A stretch of DNA of 38,034 nt from Candidatus Woesearchaeota archaeon (lineage in GTDB: Archaea; Nanobdellota; Nanobdellia; Woesearchaeales; GW2011-AR4), in contig JACPJP010000031.1 in NCBI GenBank assembly GCA_016187495.1, forward strand, positions 1-38,034, given 5' to 3'. Positions 1-8,741 of the stretch are shown in pieces (the first letter of the stretch is position 1; each line of letters opens with the position of its first letter). The position numbers were made by a program, and so were the translations under genes. Below the pieces are notes generated by a model. That model saw nothing but the letters and a program-made list of their open reading frames with translations. It ran no database searches and had not been told where the DNA came from.

Positions 1-781
1 AATAATAATTTCCAAGATAGCCATCAAAAAATGCAGAATAATTATTTATAAGGTTATATTTTTTAATTTGATTGATTAAATGCTTCCCTAAGGTATCATC
101 AATTGCAGTAATGGACCATCTTGTCGGAACTAATTTCCTGCTCTTTCCTATTCCCAATGTTCCAACACTTAAAATCCTTGACAAAAAATTTTCGTCAAAA
201 TCGTTTTTATACAAATAGATTAATGCATCATTCGCCTTTAAGTCTGCATCATAATGAACTTTCTGTACTTTAGTATCTATTTTAGGATTTTCCGTCAGCT
301 TTGCCTTTTTTAATGCAGCATAAGGCCCTGTTGGAGCCATAAAATTGTCGTAGTTTACCCTAAATTTAGGCTTATCTTTTAGGTTAATATCAATATCTGT
401 TGGCTTAGAAGCCATGCTTATTTCCTGGTTTAATTCTAAAAATTTATTCTTTTGCTTTACACTTATTTTTTCCCTTGAATTGATTAATGAAGAACGTAAC
501 TCAACTATTTTTGGTATCTGAAAATTATTGTACGACCAGTATTTTGGCGCGTCATAAAGCCATGTTTCATTAGTTTCTTCCGGCGGAGCAAGAATTCCTA
601 GGTTGATGTAAGGGTAGCCGTACCTCCCTATAAAAGGGGCAACGCCTTCTGTCGAGAAATTTTCCTTTACAATAAGGCTTTTCATCTTAATTTGAGAATA
701 AGCCTTGGTGCAGATGGGGCAGTTTATGTTGCCGCAATTAAATAATGGGTGGTTTTTTGGGTTATATCCAGGAAGATGCAT
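1..781 (-). CDS. nreA: NreA-like archaeal DNA repair protein, 5' part of gene (runs off the left edge)
   Basis: My own translation of the minus strand: MHLPGYNPKNHPLFNCGNINCPICTKAYSQIKMKSLIVKENFSTEGVAPFIGRYGYPYINLGILAPPEETNETWLYDAPKYW..., open to position 1. CxxxxCxxC zinc motif and GRxGYPxxNxGxLxPP are typical of Nre. Absent from the ORF track because no stop lies in the window. Confidence 0.8.
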   Translation of the reverse strand, partial: MHLPGYNPKNHPLFNCGNINCPICTKAYSQIKMKSLIVKENFSTEGVAPFIGRYGYPYINLGILAPPEETNETWLYDAPKYWSYNNFQIPKIVELRSSLINSREKISVKQKNKFLELNQEISMASKPTDIDINLKDKPKFRVNYDNFMAPTGPYAALKKAKLTENPKIDTKVQKVHYDADLKANDALIYLYKNDFDENFLSRILSVGTLGIGKSRKLVPTRWSITAIDDTLGKHLINQIKKYNLINNYSAFFDGYLGNYY

Positions 782-839
782 AATTAAGGTAAAGAATTTG
801 GTGAATTTAAAGTTTATGAAACCAAAACTAAAAATTATC

Positions 840-1208
840 CTAAAAATCCCCTTTTGCAGAATCGTTAAGTATCTTTTGCGCGGTAAACTCCTCATATTTT
901 CTCAGGCTGCTCTTTCCGCAGTAAGGGCAGAATGGCTTGAAGTTAGCCTTGTAATGGAATTTATACCTGCAGTGCGTGCATATTACCAAAATGGGCTTAT
1001 TCAAAATAGTTCCTGATGTCGAACTGGGATTAGAATATTCGTATGACTGCTTCTCTTTGATAGCAACTTGCTCCTGCTGCTTTTTCTTATACACCTTATT
1101 GAAGCATTCAATACATATTAGCTTTTTGCCGTCTTGTGCATACCTCATTTTAGCAGAGGGAAATTCCAGCTTGCATAATGAGCAGGTGTATAAAACAGGT
1201 TTTTCCAT
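840..1208 (-). CDS. Small zinc-ribbon protein with several CxxC pairs
   Basis: ORF 122 aa; CSLC, CIEC, CTHC, CPYC motifs. Confidence 0.7.
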   Translation of the reverse strand: MEKPVLYTCSLCKLEFPSAKMRYAQDGKKLICIECFNKVYKKKQQEQVAIKEKQSYEYSNPSSTSGTILNKPILVICTHCRYKFHYKANFKPFCPYCGKSSLRKYEEFTAQKILNDSAKGDF

Positions 1209-1214
1209 AAAGCC

Positions 1215-1550
1215 TTACCTCTTGTTCCCGAAGTAGAACATTTTTTCTACTGCAACATCTTTTGGATTAATGTTATCATGTGTTGTCCTCGCGCTCTCGC
1301 TGCTGGCAGAACGTCTGCTTTCAGCATATGCATAATTTACTTGTGCATTTACTTGTGCAGGCGCTTGAACGCCGCTCCTCTTCAATTCCTTAACATCTTC
1401 CTGAAGCAAGGTTAATGATTCCTTTATTTTAAGAACCTCGGCCATCAGCTTTTTGCTTGCATTGTCCAGCATAACTTCAAATTTTTTCTCTATCAAATAG
1501 CTGTTGCCGAAGTTGCTGCTAGCTATGCCATTTAAGATTTGCTGCTCCAT
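1215..1550 (-). CDS. Hypothetical protein, helical/low complexity
   Basis: ORF 111 aa, tightly packed with neighbouring minus-strand ORFs. Confidence 0.6.
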   Translation of the reverse strand: MEQQILNGIASSNFGNSYLIEKKFEVMLDNASKKLMAEVLKIKESLTLLQEDVKELKRSGVQAPAQVNAQVNYAYAESRRSASSESARTTHDNINPKDVAVEKMFYFGNKR

Positions 1551-1556
1551 CTTGCC

Positions 1557-2291
1557 TCACTCTTTGAAGTTTTCCTTTATGAAACTGGACATTGTTTCAT
1601 TGCCCGCTAATTGATACGCTTCAAGGGCTTTTGAGACGTCCTCTTCCTTCATGCACATGTCCCCAACCGTATTGAGCTTTTCTTTATCTCCCGCAAGTTC
1701 AAATGCTTTTATAGCATAATCATATCTTTTTTCCTTTACGCATGCGTTTCCAAGCCCTACCAACATGGTTTTGTCTTTCACAGCTGAAAATATCTCAAAA
1801 GCATGCTCAAATCGGTATTTGCTTAGGCATTGCTCCCCTACCTCAAGAAGGTGGTTGCTATCGCCTAAAGCTAAAAATGCACTCAACGCAGGCTCAAGCC
1901 TTCCATCGTTAAGGCATTTCCTGCCCAGCTCAAGCAGCTTTTCTTTATTTCCAGTAAGTTTGTAGACTTCTATTGCATTGTTGAACTGCATCAGCTTCTC
2001 ATAGTCTTTTCCAGCCTCATTCAGCTTTTCCCTGTTTTCCGCAAGGATAAAAGCCTTTACAGCATCATTTAAGTTGCCCTTTCTCCTATAAGCTTCTCCC
2101 ATCTCAGTCAGTATAGTAAACCTAATATCGTCAGAAAACATAGATAAGTTTAAGCTTTCTATGCCCTTTTTCAGCAGTGCTGGCAGCATTTTTCCAAATT
2201 TTGAAGTTTCTGCTTGCGGGCTTAATAAGCTTGCATTGCTGTCCGCTATATCATTAACCATCTTTTTTACGATTTTTTCATCAGTTTCCAT
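1557..2291 (-). CDS. Helical (TPR-like) repeat protein
   Basis: ORF 244 aa with repeated ...A.KAFELAGDKEKL..VG..C... units. Confidence 0.7.
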   Translation of the reverse strand: METDEKIVKKMVNDIADSNASLLSPQAETSKFGKMLPALLKKGIESLNLSMFSDDIRFTILTEMGEAYRRKGNLNDAVKAFILAENREKLNEAGKDYEKLMQFNNAIEVYKLTGNKEKLLELGRKCLNDGRLEPALSAFLALGDSNHLLEVGEQCLSKYRFEHAFEIFSAVKDKTMLVGLGNACVKEKRYDYAIKAFELAGDKEKLNTVGDMCMKEEDVSKALEAYQLAGNETMSSFIKENFKE

Positions 2292-2560
2292 AATCTCGCC
2301 CTCTTTTTCTTTTGTTTTTTATTAGTTTGCACTACACTATCTCCTTTAAAGAGAAAGTAGCCTTACTTGAGCAAAGCGCTGTAGATGAGCTAGTATTTAA
2401 ATTTATCTTTTTTGTAGACTAGTTTACATATTCGTATATTGGAATTTTGTATGGAATTCCCATTAAGTTAGTTTTCAGTTACAAAGTGCTGGGAAAATTT
2501 CGTTCCGAAAAGTAAAATTTTCGTTTCCAATAAATCTCTGCGTGAGCAGACTACCTTTTA

Positions 2561-2575
2561 GAGTTTGGGGCTCCT
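2561..2575 (+). repeat. 15-bp inverted repeat, left copy (GAGTTTGGGGCTCCT)
   Basis: Exact reverse complement of 3290-3304. Confidence 0.9.
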
Positions 2576-2624
2576 GTTATTAGAGTATAAACTTTATAGT
2601 AGTAAAAACCAAAAGATTTAAATA

Positions 2625-3272
2625 ATGATAACTTACAATCATATTATGGCAGATGAACAATTGGCTTTTTTGAAAGAATACCCAAAAGGGATTTATAGAG
2701 TTCAATTCCTTACTACTTTAGAAAATGAAAAGTTATCAGAAAGAGATGAGACTAGATTTAGAAGGGATTTAGAGTATCTAACACAACATCAAGGAGAACG
2801 ACTTATTCAAACCCCCGATGAATTCTTCCAAAGATGGTTAAATGGTCGCAGTGATAGAAAACCAGATTTATCTCAATATGTTGGCTGTAAGGGTTTTGAA
2901 TTACAGATGCCTCAAGTTAGAATTCAAAGATTTGAAGAGGGAAGAACTTTTGGAAGGATTGAAGGATTGGTAATTGCTTCAGATTTTGGTTATTCTGGTG
3001 ATTTTGGAGAAAGCATAGTTTTTGCCATTAATCATATTCCATCGCAAAGAGTTTTGACTTATCATGACGAAGATGGACAAAAAATAAAGAGAGATCCTTC
3101 AGGAAGAAAGCAATTAACCCATGAACCTATTTATCAATTTGGAGGTCCACCTGAAGAATTTCCTTTTGCATCACTAAATCCTTTGAAATCTGCTGGTTAC
3201 ACATGGACACTAATCAATGTAACACCTAAAGAAGTATATGATGCGTTAAAAAAGATAGGTTTTGTTTGGTAG
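2625..3272 (+). CDS. Hypothetical protein of unknown function
   Basis: ORF 215 aa lying alone between 15-bp inverted repeats; translation may start at the internal ATG (MADEQLAF...). Confidence 0.65.
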   Translation: MITYNHIMADEQLAFLKEYPKGIYRVQFLTTLENEKLSERDETRFRRDLEYLTQHQGERLIQTPDEFFQRWLNGRSDRKPDLSQYVGCKGFELQMPQVRIQRFEEGRTFGRIEGLVIASDFGYSGDFGESIVFAINHIPSQRVLTYHDEDGQKIKRDPSGRKQLTHEPIYQFGGPPEEFPFASLNPLKSAGYTWTLINVTPKEVYDALKKIGFVW

Positions 3273-3289
3273 ATTTGTTCAAATAAAGT

Positions 3290-3304
3290 AGGAGCCCCAA
3301 ACTC
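3290..3304 (-). repeat. 15-bp inverted repeat, right copy (AGGAGCCCCAAACTC)
   Basis: Exact reverse complement of 2561-2575. Confidence 0.9.
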
Positions 3305-3398
3305 GTTCTCTTAGAAAAATGGAAATTTTATTGAGTTTAACTAAAATTTCACTAATTTAGCATCCACCTTTAAATATAAGTATAAACTTTCTTGGTAA

Positions 3399-4427
3399 AT
3401 GCTTACCCAAAAACAGTTGCAACAGATTAAAGACGAACTGGACAACTGCCAAAACCCCTTGTTCTTCTTTGATGACGACCCTGACGGGCTATGCGCCTTT
3501 CTTTTGCTTTACCGCTACAAAAAGGAAGGCCACGGCTTTGTTGTAAAAACTCACCCTAAACTGGATGCGCAATACGCGCCAAAGATAGACTCTTATGATA
3601 CAGACAAAGTTTTTGTTCTTGACGTGGCAAATCTAGAGCAGGATTTTATTGATGCTTCAAAAGTGCCTATAATATGGATAGACCACCATGGGCCTTATGA
3701 AAGGAACAGTGTAAGGTACTTTAACCCGAGGCTAAATAAAAAAGATGCAAATATTCCAACAACTTATTTGTGCTATAAAGCTGTTGATCAAAATATGTGG
3801 ATTGCAATGACGGGTTGCATCGCTGATTACTACATGCCTGATTTTTTTAATGAATTTGAGGAAAAATACCCTGATTTATCAAATGGCAAAAAAACAATCG
3901 GGGATTTATATTTTAACAGCAAAATAGGCATTTTAATCAAAACATTTTCCTTCTGCTTAAAGGGAAAAACAAGCGAGGTAATGAAGTGCATGAAAGTGCT
4001 GACAAGAATCCAAAGCCCTTACGAAATCCTTAACCAGGAGACTGCACAAGGCAAATTTATCTATAAGCGATACGAAAAGATAAATAAATTATATGAAAGC
4101 CTATTGAATGACGCGATTAAAAATGTCAGCAAAGAAAAAATTCTTGTGTACACGTATTCTGACGACAAAATGAGCTTTACTGGCGATCTGGCAAATGAGT
4201 TGCTTAATAAATACCCTGATAAAATAATAATAGTTGGGAGAAAGAAGGAAGATGAGGTAAGAATGAGTATAAGAAGCAGGGGCATTATAATACCTCAAAT
4301 ATTAGAAAAGTCCTTGTCCGGATTAGAGGGCTATGGCGGAGGCCATGAATATGCATGCGGCGCAAATGTAAAACAAGATGACTTTAATGAATTTATATAT
4401 AGAATGAAAGCAAATCTAAATCTTTAG
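3399..4427 (+). CDS. DHH-family phosphoesterase (RecJ/GAN-like)
   Basis: DDDPDG, WIDHHGP and GYGGGHEYACGA motifs. Confidence 0.85.
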   Translation: MLTQKQLQQIKDELDNCQNPLFFFDDDPDGLCAFLLLYRYKKEGHGFVVKTHPKLDAQYAPKIDSYDTDKVFVLDVANLEQDFIDASKVPIIWIDHHGPYERNSVRYFNPRLNKKDANIPTTYLCYKAVDQNMWIAMTGCIADYYMPDFFNEFEEKYPDLSNGKKTIGDLYFNSKIGILIKTFSFCLKGKTSEVMKCMKVLTRIQSPYEILNQETAQGKFIYKRYEKINKLYESLLNDAIKNVSKEKILVYTYSDDKMSFTGDLANELLNKYPDKIIIVGRKKEDEVRMSIRSRGIIIPQILEKSLSGLEGYGGGHEYACGANVKQDDFNEFIYRMKANLNL

Positions 4428-4932
4428 CCTCTCGTTAATCATATTTGCGATAATGTCCTTCTTGTCCTTCAGGCTTTGCCTTTTCATGTAAACCTCAAGG
4501 TTTTCTTTCTTAACCCTGAAATTGATTCTTGCAACCTTCTCATTTATCTTGTTCAATCTGTTGAGCACCATGCTAAGTTTCCCTTCCATGCTTCTTGGGA
4601 CTGAAATAACAAGCATCTTATCGTAGGTATCATTAAGATAAAACAGCTTGCTGCCGCCAAAAGTCTTCTGCTCGCCTCTTATCATCTGCAGCAATATTTC
4701 GCTTCTGCTTACATCCCTGCTTAAAGATGTTATAACAGCCTCTTTATAGGCCTTGTTGTTTATCAGGTTAAGCTCTATTGCATCATTGTTGGAATTAATG
4801 TCCTTCAAGAATTCCTTGAAAACATATTCTGCATTTACATCCCTGAAGTTGATGTATTCAATTGAATTAACGCTTCTATTAATATCAATATGAGAAACAG
4901 GATTCTTGTAAACAGGACCTTCTTCGCCCATC
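4416..4932 (-). CDS. Hypothetical protein
   Basis: ORF; start moved to the internal ATG (MGEEGPVYKNP...) because the upstream part of the tracked ORF translates border repeats. Confidence 0.6.
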
Positions 4933-4993
4933 CAACACCCCCAAATATGGCATAAGGCATATTTAGGTATATAAGCGTTTCGGTATTTTAAGC

Positions 4994-5054
4994 TTTGCCT
5001 CATAAGTCCACTTTTTAGCTTACTATTGGGGCAGACTATTGACTTTTGAGGCAA
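4994..5054. repeat. Left cluster of 12-mer repeats (consensus ACTTWTGRGGCA)
   Basis: ACTTATGAGGCA (minus, about 4997-5009), ACTATTGGGGCA (plus, about 5022-5033), ACTTTTGAGGCA (plus, about 5042-5053); related to the cluster at 10880-10935. Confidence 0.7.
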
Positions 5055-5089
5055 AAATTTAAATAAGGAGTTTAATCTTATATTTGACT

Positions 5090-5251
5090 ATGGCAACTCA
5101 ACTTTGTCCAGAATGTAAATGGGAATCCAAAGAAGAAGATACACAAGCATACAGAATTTGTCCCGCTTGTGGATTTGATGCACAAGAAATGCGTAACCCG
5201 TCTGATGTTCTACCTTTTAAAGCAGTAGTTAAGAAGAAAAATCAGGGTTAA
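5090..5251 (+). CDS. Small zinc-ribbon protein, 53 aa
   Basis: Own translation: MATQLCPECKWESKEEDTQAYRICPACGFDAQEMRNPSDVLPFKAVVKKKNQG*; CPEC...CPAC; below the ORF-track length limit. Confidence 0.65.
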   Translation: MATQLCPECKWESKEEDTQAYRICPACGFDAQEMRNPSDVLPFKAVVKKKNQG

Positions 5252-6344
5252 TCCCTAACTCGTGCATTTCTTGGATTACAACGCAGATGTTATGGCAGAT
5301 AACTTTGCATAAAACCTCATTAACCTGTGCTGACCACTTCTTGCTCCTTACTGAATCGCCGAACTTTGATTTAATCATGTGAACGCTTGTTTCGGCGTTG
5401 CTTCTGGAGTGAAAATGCTCTAAAAACTGCTCGTTGTTAAGCTGGAAGTAATAAAACATTTTCTTCCAGATTGCCCCATTCCTATTGGCTTGGTTATTGC
5501 TCTTAAATGGAATGAAAGGCACAGACCCTTTGCTGTCTATCAGTTCCAGATTATCTTGGCTCAAATACGCCTTGTCCGCCGATACTTCTTCCATCTTGAA
5601 ATTCTCGGCAGTTTCATTAACTAATGCTTTTAGCTCTGGGCTGTCATTGTCAAATTCAGAAGTTATTGAAACGCTTGTTATTGTGTTGGTCTTAACGCCC
5701 GTCATAAAATGGCACTTAACCCACCTTCTTGATGAAATTTCCTTGCCATGCTTGAAAGAATACCATCTTTGAAAGTTTGAAGTCCCAAATCCTGTGCTGT
5801 CTATGGCAAACTTTGTTTCAACGCTTCTTAATGGCAAAGAAGTTATAGCCACCATGTTAGCCAATAAGGGGGTTAATTCTTTCTTCTGAAAATACCTGAA
5901 CATACTATTATAGGGTATTTTCTGCTCTGCAAAGCCATTGTCTTTTGCTATCTCCAAATCTGTTGAAAAACGCCTTCCAGAAAAGGTTGAATAAACTTTG
6001 AACACCATTGAATAAATTGTATCTCCTATATTGTTGGAAGGTCTGCCAAATTCATAGGTTTTATTGTTTATTCTGCTTGTTATATCAGCCAACAGCTTCA
6101 TAAAAATTTCTTTCTCTTTTTGCTGTGCAAGATTGTAGTTTTTCCAATCCTGTGAATAGGTTTTCCTTACTGTCTGGGTTATTGTTATGTTGCCTTCTTG
6201 GTCTATTTGCTTGGTTACTATAAACTCAACAGCCCAGATATGTTTGCACTTGCAGTTTCTTAACTTTTCGGTTTTTACTATCCTTGATGTTTTGGCTATC
6301 TCATAGCCCCTTTGTTTCCTTACTTCAATTTGTTCTTGTTGCAT
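5229..6344 (-). mobile_element. DDE transposase (IS5/IS4-like)
   Basis: 371 aa; ...FAIDSTGF..., ...VSADKAYLS..., ...SRSNAETSVHMIKSKFGDSVRSK... fit a DDE catalytic triad. Confidence 0.8.
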
Positions 6345-6371
6345 TTTTATTACCTCATTGATTATTTATTT

Positions 6372-6544
6372 ACTTTTATACGTATACTTATGAAAGTAAA
6401 GCAAGTATATAAACCTTTCTATTTTTTACTTATAAAGGTAATATTTTATAAGTATACTTCTAAACATACCTTATTTAAATGATGTTTATATAAAGGGTAT
6501 TTTTAAAAGAAAAGATTTATATATGAGTGATACTTATAAAAGTA
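6372..6544. promoter_or_regulatory. Operator-like array of about six copies of TACTTATAAAAGTA
   Basis: TACTTTTATACGTA 6372-6385; TACTTATGAAAGTA 6386-6399; TACTTATAAAGGTA 6428-6441; TATTTTATAAGTA 6443-6455 (inverse); TACTTCTAAACATA 6456-6469; TACTTATAAAAGTA 6531-6544. TATA-like TTTATATA near 6516-6523. Confidence 0.7.
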
Positions 6545-6547
6545 AAA

Positions 6548-6730
6548 ATGAACGAAAAATATATAATAAAAAAAGAAGTGAACGCCTTTAAGTGTCTGCG
6601 TTGTGGGCATGAATGGATACCCAGAGTTAGCATGGCAGAGCTAACAGGGACAATAAAAGAGAAGCCGAGAATTTGCCCAAATTGCAAATCTGCTTATTGG
6701 GATTTAGAAAAGAAGAAAAAGAAAAAATAA
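6548..6730 (+). CDS. Small zinc-ribbon protein, first gene of the R-M operon
   Basis: MNEKYIIKKEVNAFKCLRCGHEW...PRICPNCKSAYWDLEKKK; CLRC...CPNC; start revised from the tracked 6527. Confidence 0.7.
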   Translation: MNEKYIIKKEVNAFKCLRCGHEWIPRVSMAELTGTIKEKPRICPNCKSAYWDLEKKKKKK

Positions 6731-6734
6731 AAGA

Positions 6735-8741
6735 ATGGCTAAAAAAAAGAAAAGGGAAGCACTTACTGTAACAAGATTAATCAATGAGGTTTTAGTGGGT
6801 CAATTAAGCATACCTCTACGGCAGATAGTCAATGATACTTCGTTCTCAAAATATACTGGGTCTGAAAGACCAGACATCCTTATTTCAGAATTTGAATTTG
6901 ATGGAACAAATGAAGAGCAGTTCATAAAAAATCTTGTAGGATATTCAGAAGTAAAAGACGAATGCACCTTTAATGATACAGATTGGAAGGATGCAATAAA
7001 ACAAGGGAAAGGTAAATCAAAGAAATTGGGTTTGCCATATTTTATAGTAACTAATTGTAAGAAATCTGTTTTTTACAATTCTGAAACTGGCAAAGAAATC
7101 ACTTTAAATAAGAATCCAATAAGGGAATTTCAGACGATAGATATACTTCGTTTAATTAAGAATAGATTAAAAAAAGACAAAAAACTGGATAATATTCAGA
7201 CTAATGTCGATTCAATTTCAACAATTTCGGAAGCTATTTTTAATAAGAAATTATGGGAATTAGCTGGGATATACAGAGGAATCAATTTTAAAGATAACAT
7301 TGAGAAAATTGATTTTACGATAGGGTTTGTTTCTCTTGAATTTTTTGAAGAAAAGGAAATAATTGACAACAATAAGGACAATAGTAAAATCTACTGGTCT
7401 AATTGTGTTGATGATAATTCTGAAAAATTAGTTGGCAACCTTTCACAATACATAAAGAGGCTCGAAAATGAAACTGAATTTAAAGAATTTCAGAATTTAA
7501 TGGAATCTGTAAGAATTTTGATTACTGGAGAGCGTGGGAAACCTGCATTAGTAGATAAGGATGATGTTCAAAGGATTTATGAGATAATTGATTCAATGCG
7601 ACCCTTGCATGGATGTGGTTTTGATTTATTTGGTGCTGTCTATGAAATGTTTGCATCATCCAAAGAGAAAAAAGATTTTGGAGAATATTTCACTAAAAGG
7701 CACTATGCCCACATATTTGCTAAACTTTTACTCAAAAGTGAACAATATTACAATAAAGAAAGAGAATTTACAATTTTAGACCCTGCTTGTGGAACTGGCG
7801 GATTCCTCACAGAGAGTTTTAAAGTTTTGAAAAATAATTATGAAAAATCAGGGACTTACAATAAAGAAGCAAAGAAATTTCTTGAAAAGAAATGCTTTTA
7901 TGGAATTGATGTAAGAGAAGAAAATATCTCACGCACAAAGCTGAATATGTTTCTTGTTGGAGACGGACATACTAATATGCTTGATGATAATAGTCTTAAA
8001 CCCAAAAAGGAATGGTATAAATCAAAATATGATTATGTGATAACCAATCCCCCATATGGTAGCGGTGTAATTAAGGCAGAAACAACAAGCATTTCAAGCA
8101 ACAGAACAGAAATTGCTTTTTTGTGTAAGATAATAAATATACTTAAAATAGGCGGAAGAGCATGTGTTATAACACCTGATGGGGTTCTTGAAAATCCAAC
8201 ATTTGATTCATTTAGAAAGGAATTGCTTGAAAAATGTAATATTGATGCAATAGTTAGTTTGCCTAAATTTGCATTTGCACCTTACACAAAAGAAAAGACT
8301 TATGCCTTATTTTTTACAAAGAGAAGTGAAGTAATTACCAAGCCTCAAAAAGAATCAATCTGGATGTATATTATCGACAATGACGGATTAGCAAATTCGG
8401 ATAAGAGATTCCAAACAAAACTGCGAAATAATAGGAACGGCTGGATGCATGATGAAATTTCTGGATGGGTTAGCACGGATGGAGAGGAAATGACTGGCAT
8501 ATTAGAAGAAAGATGGTTAAAGTATGAAGATTCAAAAAACAATGGGACTGAATGGATAGATGAAAAAGGCATAACAATAAGATTAAGAAAAGCTGGATTT
8601 ATTAAAATTTTAGATATAATAAATGACAAAGACCACAGCTTTTTACCAGAATATTATTTGAGAAAAGCTGAACCTCATTTTATAGAATTAAGTGATTTGA
8701 AAAAAGAAATAAAAAAAATATCCTCTTACTTTGAAAAATGA
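6735..8741 (+). CDS. Restriction-modification subunit: N-terminal PD-(D/E)xK-like nuclease domain fused to an N6-adenine DNA methyltransferase (BcgIA/type IIG-like, HsdM-related)
   Basis: N-terminus ERPDILI (P46-D47) ... YSEVKD (E72xK74) ... GLPYFIVTN; MTase motif I DPACGTGGFL and motif IV NPPYG. Confidence 0.85.
   Translation: MAKKKKREALTVTRLINEVLVGQLSIPLRQIVNDTSFSKYTGSERPDILISEFEFDGTNEEQFIKNLVGYSEVKDECTFNDTDWKDAIKQGKGKSKKLGLPYFIVTNCKKSVFYNSETGKEITLNKNPIREFQTIDILRLIKNRLKKDKKLDNIQTNVDSISTISEAIFNKKLWELAGIYRGINFKDNIEKIDFTIGFVSLEFFEEKEIIDNNKDNSKIYWSNCVDDNSEKLVGNLSQYIKRLENETEFKEFQNLMESVRILITGERGKPALVDKDDVQRIYEIIDSMRPLHGCGFDLFGAVYEMFASSKEKKDFGEYFTKRHYAHIFAKLLLKSEQYYNKEREFTILDPACGTGGFLTESFKVLKNNYEKSGTYNKEAKKFLEKKCFYGIDVREENISRTKLNMFLVGDGHTNMLDDNSLKPKKEWYKSKYDYVITNPPYGSGVIKAETTSISSNRTEIAFLCKIINILKIGGRACVITPDGVLENPTFDSFRKELLEKCNIDAIVSLPKFAFAPYTKEKTYALFFTKRSEVITKPQKESIWMYIIDNDGLANSDKRFQTKLRNNRNGWMHDEISGWVSTDGEEMTGILEERWLKYEDSKNNGTEWIDEKGITIRLRKAGFIKILDIINDKDHSFLPEYYLRKAEPHFIELSDLKKEIKKISSYFEK

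Noticed and set aside
705-1236. Plus-strand ORFs 705-1016 and 976-1236
   Set aside because: Antisense to the better supported nreA and zinc-ribbon genes.
4933-5054. N-terminal extension of the 212-aa minus-strand ORF
   Set aside because: Lies over the border 12-mer repeats and a promoter-like region; the internal ATG (MGEEGPVYKNP) is more plausible.
5040-6480. Simple IS boundaries (short perfect TIRs plus target duplication) immediately around the transposase
   Set aside because: I could not find convincing perfect terminal inverted repeats hugging the transposase ORF, so only the wider border repeats are reported.
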